64,000 nt of DNA from Pseudosulfitobacter koreensis (GCF_024733015.1 NZ_JANKJG010000008.1:62001-126000); one strand, 5' to 3'. Positions 38,395 to 50,980 are shown, counted from the stretch's first letter. Translations and numbers: made by a program. Notes: a model not told the origin generated them from the letters alone.

Positions 38395-39693
38395 CTAGAC
38401 CTGTTCGAACTGGGCACGCTGCCTGGGGGTCCAGCGGACGGTGATGGCAAAGCCCTCTTCGTCCTGCACCTCGTCCACGGCGACGCCTTCGGAGAAGAGC
38501 CAGGCGCGTTTCTTGCCTTGGGCAAAGCCGAGGCGCAGGGTTTCTTCGCTGACGCGGCCCTGAAGCGCGTCCGAGATGATCGACATGAAGCTGTCGACAC
38601 CTTTGCCGGTCAGGGCCGAGATGGCGATGATGTCCGCGTCGCGGGCGGCGCGGGCCAAAGCCGCCTCGGCATCGGCCTCCGGCAGCAGGTCGATCTTGTT
38701 CCAGATCTCGAACATCGGACGCTCGTTGCCGACGCCAAGCGTGGTCAGGATCTCGCGGACGTCTTCGGCCTGATCTTCGGTCTCGGGGTGCGAGATATCG
38801 CGCACGTGGCAGATGATGTCGGCGGCCAGCACCTCTTCGAGCGTGGCGCGGAAGGCGGCAACCAGTTCCGTCGGCAGGTCAGAGATGAAGCCCACGGTGT
38901 CCGACAGGATGATCTCGGGGCCATTTTCCAGCTCGACCCGGCGCATGGTGGGGTCAAGGGTGGCGAAAAGCATGTCCTCGGCCATGACGTTGGCCCCGGT
39001 CAGGCGGTTGAACAGTGTCGATTTGCCGGCGTTGGTATAGCCCACGAGGGCCACGATGGGGAACGGCACCTTGGCGCGCGCGGCGCGGTGCAGGGTGCGG
39101 GTCTTGACCACCTTTTCCAGCTGGCGGCGCAGGCGCACCAGTTGCAGGTCGATCGCACGGCGGTCCGCCTCGATCTGGGTTTCGCCGGGGCCGCCGACAA
39201 AGCCAAGGCCGCCGCGCTGGCGTTCAAGGTGGGTCCAGGCGCGGACCAGACGGGTGCGCTGATAGTTGAGCGCCGCCATCTCGACCTGCAACACGCCCTC
39301 GCGGGTGGCGGCGCGGTCGCTGAAAATCTCGAGGATCAGGCCGGTCCGGTCGAGGAGTTTGACCCCCCATTCCTTTTCCAGGTTGCGTTGCTGCACGGGC
39401 GTGACGGGACCGTCGACCAGCACCAGCTCGATCTCTTCGGCTTTGAAGCGGGCGCGCAGCTCTTCGATCTTGCCTTTGCCGAACAGCTTGCCCGCGTGCA
39501 CCTTGGGCAGCGGCACGACAAGATCGCCCGCCACATGCAGATGCGGCAGCGCGTGGGCCAGCGCCACGGCTTCGGCGATTGCCAAAGCGGCACCACGCCG
39601 GTTGCGATCGGATTTTATATCGGGATGCAACACGAAGGCCCGCGTCATCCGCGGCCCTTCACTGTCATCCAACTGAAACGGTGGTTTGCTCAA
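38395..39693 (-). CDS. hflX: ribosome-associated GTPase HflX
   Basis: 432-residue GTPase that acts on 50S subunits, in other bacteria rescuing ribosomes after heat stress. The N-terminal HflX domain ([51 protein letters not shown]) precedes the G domain with G1 [17 protein letters not shown]3 DTVGFI and G4 NKID. Its start overlaps the hfq stop by 4 bases, preserving the common hfq-hflX coupling. Confidence 0.96.
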
Positions 39694-39929
39694 GAGGCGT
39701 CTTCGCCCTCGTACAGGCTGATCGGCTGGCTGGGCATGATCGTCGAAATCGCGTGCTTGTACACCAGTTGCGACTGACCATCACGGCGCAGCAGCACACA
39801 GAAGTTGTCAAACCACGTGATCACGCCTTGCAACTTTACGCCATTGATGAGGAAAATCGTCACGGGCACCTTGGTCTTGCGCACGTGGTTCAGGAAGGCA
39901 TCCTGCAAATTCTGTCTGTCCGAAGCCAT
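39690..39929 (-). CDS. hfq: RNA chaperone Hfq
   Basis: 79-residue Sm-like protein forming the hexameric ring that pairs small RNAs with mRNAs. [36 protein letters not shown] and the Sm2 motif YKHAIS are all present. AAAAAGG lies about 10 bases before the ATG at 39929; a longer frame upstream has no support. Its presence makes the candidate sRNA near 20 kb more plausible as an Hfq client. Confidence 0.98.
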
Positions 39930-40073
39930 GTCGGTCTTACCTTTTTTCTTGTTGGCAGGCCTGCGGATCAAGCCGTCCCTCGTTGCGTGAGAGTATGGAG
40001 ACCAAGTCGCAGAGTTTCCAGCCCAAAATCAGCAAGCTGTGGCCCTGTGGCGACACTGCCGCCCGCCTGTGGC

Positions 40074-41609
40074 TTAACTGCGCCACAATCCCGGCGACAG
40101 CAATGCGATAATCGCCAGTGTTTCAAGCCGTCCCAGCACCATCGCGGCGGCAAAGACCGATTTGGCGGCAGGCCCCAGCTCTTGCAGGCGAATGGGCGCG
40201 TCGCCCGCCCAGACCAACAGCGGACCGGTGGTCGACAGGGCCGCGACGGCCATCGTCATCGCATCCTCGAACGCGACGCCCAGGCCTGCCAGCACCGTCG
40301 TGACCAGTGCCAGGCTGATCGCGAACAGCATGAAAAACACCCAGGCGATGAACGCCCCGCCCTTGAGCACACGGCGTCCCAGCGTGGTGCTGCCGCTGAC
40401 CGATGACGGATGCACCAGCTTTTCCATCTCGCGCAGGCCCGCCTGATAGAGCGCAAAGACCCGCAACAGCTTGACCCCGCCTGCCGTGGTCGCCACGCCG
40501 CCGCCGATCAGCGCAAGCCCCATCAGGATCATGCCCGGCGTCGCAAGCCCCGACCAGTTCTGCGCGGTGTCCCAATGCGAACTGGCAAAGCCGGTGGTGG
40601 TCAGGAACGACAGTACCGTGAACACGCTGCCCCAAAGCGCCTGCCAGGCCGAGATCAGGCGGTCCTGCTCGCCGATGTCGAACGCGCCGAGGAAATGGCG
40701 CAGGAACAGGATCAGCGGCACGCCCAGCACCAGCGCGATGCCGATGCGAAACTCGGGGTCGTTGCGCAGACCGCCGCTTTCGGATGTGACGGTGTCGGTG
40801 GAAAAGGTCATGCGTGACAGGGCGAACAGCATGAAAAGCGCCATCACCATCTCGCCGCTGATACCGGACCCTGCCCCCGACACCCCGCCCACCGGAGAGA
40901 TGCCCGAGGTCGCCATCACCGACATCGCATGACACAGCGCCACCAGCGACCGGTCGCCCCCGGCGATCAGCAATATCCACAACAGCAACGTCAGCCCGAT
41001 GTAGATCGGCACCAGCGCCTTCGTCACCTTGACCAGACGCGCGCGCCCTTCGGGATGCTGATAGCGCAGGTTGCGCTCGTCATAGCGCCCCGGCTCGGCG
41101 CGGGCCGTCACCTCGAACCCGCCCAGGTTCAGCGGCGCCAGAATGGCGCTGGCGGCAATCCACATCAGCAGCCCGCCCATCCAGCCGACCTGTGCGCGCC
41201 ACAGGTGCAGCGTGTCGTTCAGCCGCCCCGGCATGTCGAACAGCGTGGCCCCCGTGGTGGTGAACGAACTGACCATCTCGATATAGGCGTTCAGGAACGA
41301 CGTGGTGCCAAGCCCTTCGTGGAACGGCACCGCAAGATAGGCAGGCAGCACGGTGAAGGCGGCAAAGAGGCTCATGAGCGGCCCAAGCGTGCCATGACGG
41401 GGCGCGCGCCCCGCATGGGCCAGCGCGATCATGACAAAGAGCAGGATGCCCAGCACCGCCGAATAGAGAAACGCCCGCGCCGTGGCCAGTTCGCGGATCA
41501 CCCCGCCGTGGATCGCGGGCACCAGCATCAGGACCGACGCCGCGCCGAACATCAGCAGAAACAGCGGCAGCTGCAAGACGCGATCCCGAAGGGCGGACGG
41601 CTGCGCCAT
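40074..41609 (-). CDS. trkH: potassium uptake protein TrkH
   Basis: 511-residue membrane channel subunit for K+ uptake, gated by TrkA. Selectivity-filter regions typical of the superfamily are visible (SSFTTTGATLFDMPG; SVMATSGISPVGG; LSFLTTTGFASS; AALSTTGP), each with the P-loop 'T-T-G/S-G' core. The gene starts 1 base after the trkA stop, so the two are co-translated. Confidence 0.95.
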   Translation of the reverse strand: MAQPSALRDRVLQLPLFLLMFGAASVLMLVPAIHGGVIRELATARAFLYSAVLGILLFVMIALAHAGRAPRHGTLGPLMSLFAAFTVLPAYLAVPFHEGLGTTSFLNAYIEMVSSFTTTGATLFDMPGRLNDTLHLWRAQVGWMGGLLMWIAASAILAPLNLGGFEVTARAEPGRYDERNLRYQHPEGRARLVKVTKALVPIYIGLTLLLWILLIAGGDRSLVALCHAMSVMATSGISPVGGVSGAGSGISGEMVMALFMLFALSRMTFSTDTVTSESGGLRNDPEFRIGIALVLGVPLILFLRHFLGAFDIGEQDRLISAWQALWGSVFTVLSFLTTTGFASSHWDTAQNWSGLATPGMILMGLALIGGGVATTAGGVKLLRVFALYQAGLREMEKLVHPSSVSGSTTLGRRVLKGGAFIAWVFFMLFAISLALVTTVLAGLGVAFEDAMTMAVAALSTTGPLLVWAGDAPIRLQELGPAAKSVFAAAMVLGRLETLAIIALLSPGLWRS

Positions 41610-41610
41610 A

Positions 41611-42987
41611 TCAGAAGAAGTCGATGGACACTTGCATCAGCCGCTCGACCTCGGGGACATCCTTGGCCAGGCTGAAGATCGCGATCACGTCGCCCTCGTC
41701 GATGCGGGTCGACGATATCGGGCGGATCACTTCGCCGCCCTTGCGCAGGGCACCGACCAACACCCCTTCGGGAAACTCGATCTCGCCGATCTTGCGGCCC
41801 GCCAGCGGCGAGGTCGACAGCACTTCGGCCTCGATCACCTCGGCCTCGGCGTCGCCGATGGAATAGACCGCGCGCACCCGCCCGTGCCGGATGTGGCGCA
41901 GGATCGACGACACCGTGGTGGCGCGCGGGTTGATATAGGCGTCGATGCCCAGCGGGCCCATCATCGGCACCAGCGTCGGGTCGTTGATCAGCGCGATGGC
42001 ATAGGGGCAACCTTCGGTCTTGGCGCGCACGGCGGCCAGCATGTTGGTCTTGTCATCATCCGTCACCGCCAGCATCGCATCGGCACGCGACACGCCCGCC
42101 TCGTGCAGCAGCGCCACATCCAGACCGTCGCCATTCAGAACGATCGTCCGCTCCAGCGCCTCGGCGGCGCGTTCGGCACATTTGCGGTTTTTCTCGATGA
42201 TCTTGGTGCGCACGCGGTGGGTGCGTTTCTCCAGCTCGGACGCGACAGCAAGCCCGACGTTGCCGCCGCCGACCAGAATGATGCGCTCCTGCTTGGCCAG
42301 CTTCTTGCCGAAAATCTCCATCGTGCGGGCCACGTCGTCCACGTGGCAAAACACATAGCAATCATCGCCGACAAACAGCTGGTCCTTGGCCTCGGGCGTG
42401 AACAGCGTGCCGTCGCGGCGCACGCCGACGACGACCGCGCGCAGGGTCGAGAACAGATCCGTCAGCTGCCGCAGGGGCGTGTTCACCACCGGGCATTCTT
42501 CCTCGATGGTGATGCCCAGCAGATGCGCCTTGCCGTCCATGAAGCGTTCGGTGTCGAAGGCCGCCGTGGTGTGCAGACGTTGCAGCGCGGCGGCAGCCAC
42601 TTCGCGTTCGGGGCTGATCACCACGTCGATGGGCATGTGATCGCGACGGTAAAGGTCGGAATAGATCGCATCCAGATAGGATTGCGACCGCAGCCGCGCG
42701 ATCTTGCGATTGATGCCGAACACCGAATGCGCGACCTGGCAGGTGACCATGTTCACCTCGTCCGAATGGGTCGCGGCGATGATCATGTCGGCGTCGCGCG
42801 CCCCTGCCCGGTCAAGGATGTTGGGATAGCTCGCATAGCCCGAAACGCCCTGCACATCGAGCGAATCCGTGGCACGGCGCACCAGATCGGGGTCGCTGTC
42901 GACCACCGTTACATCGTTGCGCTCATTCGAGAGGTGTCGTGCGATCTGCCAGCCAACCTGACCCGCGCCGCAAATGATGACCTTCAT
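41611..42987 (-). CDS. trkA: Trk system potassium uptake protein TrkA
   Basis: 458-residue cytoplasmic gating subunit with two RCK units, each a nucleotide-binding Rossmann domain (MKVIICGAGQVGWQIARHL; ILVGGGNVGLAVASELEK) followed by a TrkA_C domain. NAD(H)/ATP binding controls the TrkH channel. The start at 42987 gives the conserved N-terminus MKVIICGAG. It begins a trkA-trkH-hfq-hflX series. Confidence 0.96.
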   Translation of the reverse strand: MKVIICGAGQVGWQIARHLSNERNDVTVVDSDPDLVRRATDSLDVQGVSGYASYPNILDRAGARDADMIIAATHSDEVNMVTCQVAHSVFGINRKIARLRSQSYLDAIYSDLYRRDHMPIDVVISPEREVAAAALQRLHTTAAFDTERFMDGKAHLLGITIEEECPVVNTPLRQLTDLFSTLRAVVVGVRRDGTLFTPEAKDQLFVGDDCYVFCHVDDVARTMEIFGKKLAKQERIILVGGGNVGLAVASELEKRTHRVRTKIIEKNRKCAERAAEALERTIVLNGDGLDVALLHEAGVSRADAMLAVTDDDKTNMLAAVRAKTEGCPYAIALINDPTLVPMMGPLGIDAYINPRATTVSSILRHIRHGRVRAVYSIGDAEAEVIEAEVLSTSPLAGRKIGEIEFPEGVLVGALRKGGEVIRPISSTRIDEGDVIAIFSLAKDVPEVERLMQVSIDFF

Positions 42988-43114
42988 GCGTCCCTTGCCC
43001 CTTTGGGCCCCTATGGCAATCGCAACCAGAGTGATCCGAGACATCTGAATGACAGATGCCCGAAACCGGGTCAATTCAATTGTAAACCCTGTGGTTTTGC
43101 GGCAGAATTAGGTC

Positions 43115-43585
43115 ATGAAAACGCGATTTGCCACCCTTCTCATCATGCTTGCGCTGCCTGCCTGCGCCCCGCTGACGCTGTATTACAAGCCCGGCGTGCC
43201 GGTTGAAAAGCTCAAGCGTGACACAACCGCCTGCCAGGTGCAGGCCCTGCGCGATGCACCTGTTGCAAACCAGGTGCGCCGCACGCCACCCAGATATGTA
43301 CCGGCGCGCCGCGTCTGCAATTCGGCGGGATCGTGCAGCACCACGGGCGGATATTATCTGCCCGGCGAGATCTATACCGTCGATGTGAACGCCCCGCTGC
43401 GCAAAAGGGTCGAGGATCAGTGCATGGCCGATCTGGGCTATAGCCCCGCCAGCATTCCGGCCTGTCCGCAAGGGATCAAGCAAGCCGCAGCGCCCGCAGC
43501 GACGGCGACCCTGCCCCGGCTGACGCCGAAATCCTGCGCGATCCGCAACCCCGACGGCACGTTCCAGATCGTGAACCAGGGCTGA
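43115..43585 (+). CDS. hypothetical lipoprotein
   Basis: 156-residue protein with a lipoprotein signal (MKTRFATLLIMLALPAC; lipobox Cys17). The mature part has several cysteines (TACQVQ, RVCNSAGSCSTTGG, DQCMAD, PACPQG, KSCAIR) that could pair in the periplasm, and a stretch TTGGYYLPGEIYTVDVNAPLRKRVEDQCM resembling envelope proteins of Rhodobacterales. Function unknown. It lies on the plus strand between ntrX and trkA, which are usually contiguous, so it splits the operon. Confidence 0.75.
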   Translation: MKTRFATLLIMLALPACAPLTLYYKPGVPVEKLKRDTTACQVQALRDAPVANQVRRTPPRYVPARRVCNSAGSCSTTGGYYLPGEIYTVDVNAPLRKRVEDQCMADLGYSPASIPACPQGIKQAAAPAATATLPRLTPKSCAIRNPDGTFQIVNQG

Positions 43586-43590
43586 GGCGC

Positions 43591-43609
43591 GCGGGGCCGG
43601 TGGCCCCGC
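43591..43609. terminator. GC-rich hairpin between convergent lipoprotein and ntrX genes
   Basis: Perfect inverted repeat GCGGGGCC / GGCCCCGC with a 3-base loop, sitting between two converging stops. No T run follows, so it may be a weak bidirectional terminator. Confidence 0.45.
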
Positions 43610-43621
43610 CGCCTGCGGTCT

Positions 43622-45027
43622 TCAGTCCTCGTCGTCTTCGTCCATATGCGCCACCCGCGCGCCCGCCTTGGACGAGGTGACCACGCCCAGGCTCTTCAGC
43701 TTGCGGTGCAGGGCCGAACGTTCCATGCCGACGAAATTGGCGGTGCGGCTGATGTTGCCGCCGAACCGGTTGATCTGCGTCAGCAGGTATTCCCGCTCGA
43801 ACGCCTCGCGGGCCTCGCGCAGCGGCAAGGTGGCCAGCGACCCGGCCAGCACGACGCGGCCTTCCTCACCGCCCGCGGCTTCCTCGGTCCCCGGCAATTC
43901 GCGCGCGTCGATGGGGCCGGTGCCATCGCCCAGGATCAGCACCCGTTCGACCAGGTTCTTCAACTGGCGCACGTTGCCGGGCCAGACCATCGTTTGCAGC
44001 AGCGCCTGCGCCTCGTCACTGATCTCGCGCTTTGGCAGGCCTTGGGTCGCGTTGAACTCGGCGATGAAATGGTCGGCCAGAACCGGAATATCCTCGCGCC
44101 GGTCCTCCAGCGAGGGCACCGCGATGGGCACGACATTCAGCCGGTGAAACAACTCCTGCCGGAAGGTCTCGGCGGCGATGGCCTGTTCCAGATTGCGGTT
44201 GGTCGACGAAATCACCCGCAGATCGACACGCACCTTGTCGTTGCCGCCGACACGGGTGAATTGCTGGTCGACCAGCACACGCAGGATCTTGGACTGGGTG
44301 CCCAGCGGCATGTCGGCCACCTCGTCGAAATAGATCACGCCGCCGTGGGCCTGTTCCAGCAACCCCGGCTCGACGCCGCGGTCACTGCCTTCGCGGCCAA
44401 ACAGCACCTCTTCCATGCGGTCTGGCGCCACACCGGCACAGTTGACGGTGATGAACGGGGCCGACGCACGGCTGGAATGGGCATGGATATAGCGCGCCGC
44501 CAGTTCCTTGCCCGCGCCTGCAGGGCCGGTCAGCATCACCCGGCCATTGGACTTGGTGACCTTATCCAGCTGTGAAATCAACCCCTTGAACGACGCACTT
44601 GATCCGATCATCTGGGTCGTGCCGTTGTCCTGCCGTCGCAGGCTCTGGTTTTCGCGGCGCAGCCGCGAGGTTTCCATCGCGCGGCGGATCACCACCAGAA
44701 GCTGGTCGATGTTGAACGGCTTCTCGATGAAGTCATAGGCACCCTGCTTGATCGCCGCGACCGCGATCTCGATGTTGCCGTGACCCGAGATGATCACGAC
44801 CGGCACATCCGGATTGTCGCGCTTGACGGTCTTGAGGATGTCGATCCCGTCCATGCGGCTGTCTTTCAGCCAGATGTCCAGGATCATCAGCGCCGGCGCT
44901 TCGGTGTTGATCGCGCTCATCGCGTCATCGGAATTGCCCGCCAGCCGCGTGGCAAAGCCTTCGTCCTTCAGAATATCGGAAATCAGCTCGCGAATGTCGC
45001 GCTCGTCGTCAACGATCAGAATATCAC

Positions 45028-45031
<4 letters not shown>
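43622..45031 (-). CDS. ntrX: NtrX response regulator (sigma54-activator type)
   Basis: 469-residue regulator paired with NtrY. Receiver domain with phospho-acceptor Asp52 (LMILDIWLKD), AAA+ domain with Walker A GPAGAGKE and Walker B GGVIYFDEVADMP, and a C-terminal Fis-type helix-turn-helix (NISRTANFVGMERSALHRKLKSLG). The sigma54-contact loop GAFTGA is absent (LFGREGSDRGVEPGLLEQAHGG stands there), which is usual for NtrX and suggests that it does not work as a classic sigma54 activator. Its start overlaps the ntrY stop by 4 bases. Confidence 0.95.
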
Positions 45032-47262
<2,231 letters not shown>

Positions 47263-47363
47263 CCTGCACCCACCTGTTGATGCGGTGCCCGCAGGCACCT
47301 ACCGCCACATATCGTGGTCCTGATCCGAAAGTGTTCGAATGGCCACGGTTTGATGTGGCAGTT

Positions 47364-48728
47364 TTACATCATCTTTCGACCGCGTGTCACCTGTATTCCA
47401 AGGTCCGTGATCTTCTTGCGCAGGGTATTTCGGTTGATCCCCAAAAGCTCGGCGGCCTTGGCCTGATTTCCGGCGGTGGCAGAGAGGGCAATTTCGATCA
47501 GCGGTGCCTCGACTTCGCGCAGGATGCGGCCATGCAGACCCGCAGGCGGCAGCATGTCACCGTGCAGATCGAAATAGCGCTGCAGGTGGCGCGCGACCGA
47601 GGCGCCCAGTTTCTCGGTGTCGCCCACCGATTGCAGCGGCTCCATCTCGGGCTGGCTGCCAAGCGCCTGTTTGACCTCTGCGGCGGAAATTTCGGGCAGA
47701 CGGCTGGTCAGACCCAGCCGGCGCACGGTATTTTCCAACTGGCGGACGTTGCCGGGCCAGGAATAGGTGCGAAACACCTCGGCAGCTTCGTCCGACAGAG
47801 TGCGCTGCGCCGCACCGGATTTTTCGCCGCGCGCCAGAAAGTGATGCGCAAGCAGCGGGATATCATCGACCCGTTCGCGCAAGGATGGCACGTGCAGTGT
47901 CGCCCCGCTCAGCCGGTAATAAAGATCCTTGCGCACAGCACCGCTTTCCATCGCGGCGGCCAGATCGGTCTGGCTGGTGGCCAGGAATCGCGGCACGTCA
48001 TCGCCCGTGGCATCCGTCATGCGCACGATGCGGGCCTGAATCTCGTCGGGAATATCGCCAATCTCGTCGATCAGAAGCGTACCGCCCCGCACCCGCGCCA
48101 TCACCCGCGCAGGCCCTTCCAGATCAACCAGATCGGCGGGCGTCACCGCGACAAAGGGCTGCGAGCGGCGGTCGGAAAAGTCGTGAATGGCGCGCGCGAT
48201 CAACGACTTGCCCGTGCCGCTTTCACCCCAGATCAGCACCGGAAGGTCGGTGTTCATCACCTGCGCTACCACGCGGTACAGCGCCTGCATCACCGGCGTG
48301 CGCCCGACCAGCGGCAGATCGTCGGGGCGGTCGTCCTCGACCGTCTGGATGCGCGGGCGGCTCTGCTTGCTTTCCAGCGCGCGCGCGGTGCGCTTCATCA
48401 GGTCGGGCAGGTCAAAGGGCTTCGGCAGGTAATCATAGGCTTCGGCGTCAGCGGCCTGAATGGCGGTCATGATGGTGTTCTGCGCCGAGATCACGATGAC
48501 CGGCAGACCGGGCCGGTCCTGCCCGATTTTCGGCAGCATTTCCAACCCGTTGCCATCGGGCATGATGACATCGGTGATGACGACATCGCCCTTGCCCTCG
48601 CCGACCCAGCGCATCAGCGTCGTCAGCGAGGACGTGGCATGCACCTTGCACCCTGCCCGCGTCAGCGCCTGTGTCAGCACCGTGCGAATTGTGCGATCGT
48701 CATCTGCAACCAGAACCGTGCCGTCCAT
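47364..48728 (-). CDS. ntrC: nitrogen regulator NtrC, GAFTGA-less type
   Basis: 454-residue response regulator controlling nitrogen assimilation genes. Receiver Asp53 ([11 protein letters not shown]), AAA+ domain with Walker A GESGTGKS (residues 168-175) and Walker [12 protein letters not shown] (215-225), and a C-terminal Fis-type helix-turn-helix ([19 protein letters not shown]). Between Walker A and B the GAFTGA loop is deleted. This matches Rhodobacter capsulatus NtrC, which activates the housekeeping-sigma RNA polymerase instead of sigma54. It follows ntrB by 3 bases. Confidence 0.95.
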   Translation of the reverse strand: MDGTVLVADDDRTIRTVLTQALTRAGCKVHATSSLTTLMRWVGEGKGDVVITDVIMPDGNGLEMLPKIGQDRPGLPVIVISAQNTIMTAIQAADAEAYDYLPKPFDLPDLMKRTARALESKQSRPRIQTVEDDRPDDLPLVGRTPVMQALYRVVAQVMNTDLPVLIWGESGTGKSLIARAIHDFSDRRSQPFVAVTPADLVDLEGPARVMARVRGGTLLIDEIGDIPDEIQARIVRMTDATGDDVPRFLATSQTDLAAAMESGAVRKDLYYRLSGATLHVPSLRERVDDIPLLAHHFLARGEKSGAAQRTLSDEAAEVFRTYSWPGNVRQLENTVRRLGLTSRLPEISAAEVKQALGSQPEMEPLQSVGDTEKLGASVARHLQRYFDLHGDMLPPAGLHGRILREVEAPLIEIALSATAGNQAKAAELLGINRNTLRKKITDLGIQVTRGRKMM

Positions 48729-48731
48729 ACC

Positions 48732-49814
48732 TTAAACTTCCTTTTTCAACGCTAACTTGTTGGGTGCGCGGGCCAGCGACAACCGGAACACCGTGCGCCC
48801 CGGCACTGACGTGACCGAAATCGACCCGCCGTGGTCCGAGATGATCTTGCTGACCAGCGCCAGCCCCAGCCCGGTGCCGTTTTCGCGCCCCGAAACGAAG
48901 GGATCGAACACATCGGCCTTGATCGCCTCGGGCAGGCCGGGGCCGTCGTCGATGATCTCGATCTGAAGCGGCAGCGACCGGCCCGTGCCATCAGATCGGC
49001 GCAGGCGGAACGAATGTTCGAAATAACTGTGCAGCCGGATGGTGCCCCCATCCTTGCCCGCCGCTTCCGATGCGTTCTTCAAAAGGTTCAGCACCACCTG
49101 CAACAACTGGTCCGGATCACCGTGGGCCATCGGCAGCGAGGGATCGTAATCCTCGATGATCTTCATCTGCGCACCGAACCCCAGCAGCGCCGAGCGCCGC
49201 GCGCGGTCCAGCACGTCGTGGATGTTCACCTCGCGAAAGTCGGGCGGCGACAGGTTGCCGAACTGCTCGACCTGCTCCAGCAGCTTGACGATGCGGCGGC
49301 TCTCCTCGACGATCAGATCGGTCAGTTCCAGATCGTCCTTGCTGAGGCTCATGCTCAGCAATTGCGCGGCGCCGGTGATGCCCGCCAGCGGGTTCTTGAT
49401 CTCGTGGGCCAGCATCTCGGCCATGCCGATGGCCGATTTGGCGGCGGATTTCACGCTGTCGTGCTGGGTGATGCGTCCGGCCAGTTCGCGCGGGCTGATC
49501 AGCATGATCATCTGCCCCGGCGCGCCCTGCAACGGAGCAATCTGCAGACCGCATTGCAGCGGCGCGCGCTGGCCGCCGCCTACATCGACGTCGTTTACAA
49601 AAAGCGGCGTCTCAAAGTTGCGGGCGCGGGCGAATGCCTCCTCCAGCGGCGAATCCACATTGACCTGATCCCAGATCGGCACCCCCACCACGGATTTGGC
49701 CGAGACGTTCAGGAACCCTTCGGCGGCGGCATTGATTTCCAGAATGCGGTCGTCGGCGTCGATCAGCAGCGCGGGCACGGGCAGCGAGGCCCAGATATCT
49801 GCGGCAGGGCTCAT
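48732..49814 (-). CDS. ntrB: nitrogen sensor kinase NtrB
   Basis: 360-residue soluble histidine kinase/phosphatase for NtrC, responsive to PII protein. N-terminal PAS domain (residues about 8-110), phospho-acceptor His137 in MLAHEIKNPLAGITGAAQLL, and an ATPase domain (LNLLKNASEAA; DDGPGLPEAI; GTGLGLALVSKII). The ATG overlaps the dusB stop by 4 bases; a longer frame upstream is dusB read in another frame. Confidence 0.95.
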   Translation of the reverse strand: MSPAADIWASLPVPALLIDADDRILEINAAAEGFLNVSAKSVVGVPIWDQVNVDSPLEEAFARARNFETPLFVNDVDVGGGQRAPLQCGLQIAPLQGAPGQMIMLISPRELAGRITQHDSVKSAAKSAIGMAEMLAHEIKNPLAGITGAAQLLSMSLSKDDLELTDLIVEESRRIVKLLEQVEQFGNLSPPDFREVNIHDVLDRARRSALLGFGAQMKIIEDYDPSLPMAHGDPDQLLQVVLNLLKNASEAAGKDGGTIRLHSYFEHSFRLRRSDGTGRSLPLQIEIIDDGPGLPEAIKADVFDPFVSGRENGTGLGLALVSKIISDHGGSISVTSVPGRTVFRLSLARAPNKLALKKEV

Positions 49815-50797
49815 GCGGCGACCTGTCCGGTCCAGGGCGACAGGGCATCGGGCAACAGCCGCATCGCCTCGGGCGCGGTTCTGGCGGTCAGCACGGCGCG
49901 GCGCAGATCGGGTGCTGTGCCTGCGGTGTCCATGTACCAGCCCAGATGCTTGCGCGCGACGCGCAACCCCAGGTCCGCGCCGTAAAATTCCAGCATTTCG
50001 GCATAATGCGCCATCACCATCTCGGCGAAATCCTGCCCTGTGGGCACTTGCGGCGCGGCTGTGCCGTAAAGCGCATGGGCCACTTCCGCCAAAAGCCATG
50101 GCCGCCCCTGCGCCCCGCGCCCGATCATCACGCCGTCGCCGCCCGATTGCGTCAGGGCCTGACGCGCGGTGGCCACATCGACGATATCGCCGTTGGCAAT
50201 GACCGGAATGCCCACCGCCTCCTTGACGCCGCGGATCGCGGCCCAATCGGCATGGCCCTTGTAGAACTGGCAGCGGGTGCGCCCGTGAATGACGATCTGC
50301 CGGATGCCTGCGGCCTCGGCCCGTGCGGCGATCTGCGGCGCATTCAGCAGCGCATCGTCCCAGCCCAGCCGTGTCTTCAGCGTCACCGGGATGCTGACCG
50401 CATTCACCACCGCCTCAATCAGGGTCAGCGCATGGTCGGGCGTCTTCATCAGCGCCGACCCGGAATAGCCTTGGGTCACCTTCTTGGCAGGGCAGCCCAT
50501 GTTGATGTCGATCACGGCGGCCCCCTGCCCTTCGACCATCCGCGCGGCTTCGGCCATGGGCGCTGCCTCGCGACCGGCCAGCTGCACGGCGGTGCCCTGC
50601 TGGTCCAGACCCAGCTCGGCCTTTTCGCGCGTACCGGGGCGCGCGTTCAGCATGTCGACGCTGGCAACCATCTCCGACACCACCATGCCCGCCCCGAACC
50701 GCGCCACCAGCTTGCGGTACGGCAGGTCGGTGATTCCGGCCATCGGGGCCAGCATCACGGGGGCACTCATCATCAATGGGTCGGTGCGTTGGGGCAA
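49811..50797 (-). CDS. dusB: tRNA-dihydrouridine synthase B (NifR3)
   Basis: Reduces uridine to dihydrouridine in tRNA D-loops using FMN and NADPH. The protein (about 328 residues) has the FMN barrel start APVMLAPMAGITDLPYR, the catalytic Cys in DINMGCPAKKVTQGYSGSALM, VTLKTRLGWDD, HGRTRCQFYKG and VIANGDI. I chose TTG at 50797, 8 bases after AAGGA, over the ATGs at 50773/50770. As nifR3 it heads the ntr operon in this group. Confidence 0.92.
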   Translation of the reverse strand: MPQRTDPLMMSAPVMLAPMAGITDLPYRKLVARFGAGMVVSEMVASVDMLNARPGTREKAELGLDQQGTAVQLAGREAAPMAEAARMVEGQGAAVIDINMGCPAKKVTQGYSGSALMKTPDHALTLIEAVVNAVSIPVTLKTRLGWDDALLNAPQIAARAEAAGIRQIVIHGRTRCQFYKGHADWAAIRGVKEAVGIPVIANGDIVDVATARQALTQSGGDGVMIGRGAQGRPWLLAEVAHALYGTAAPQVPTGQDFAEMVMAHYAEMLEFYGADLGLRVARKHLGWYMDTAGTAPDLRRAVLTARTAPEAMRLLPDALSPWTGQVAA

Positions 50798-50888
50798 ATG
50801 CCTAATCCTTGTGCGTGTCTTCGACCTAGCCCAGCCATTGGGCAGCCTCAATCCTGCATGACCGTTTTGCACGCATAGCGGCAGCAAG

Positions 50889-50905
50889 TGCTTAATTATT
50901 AAGCA
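50889..50905. promoter_or_regulatory. 17-bp perfect palindrome between dusB and ispD
   Basis: TGCTTAAT-T-ATTAAGCA is a perfect AT-rich palindrome flanked by a further imperfect AGTGC/GCACT pair. It lies in the 183-base gap between the divergent dusB-ntr operon and ispD, 92 bases before the dusB start and 76 before ispD. It looks like a dimeric regulator site; the regulator is unknown. Confidence 0.5.
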
Positions 50906-50980
50906 TATGCACTGCCGAATTGCCAGTCTGCGTCAATGCCCCTAAACATCGGACATGAGCGAGACGAAAGCAAAGCCCGC

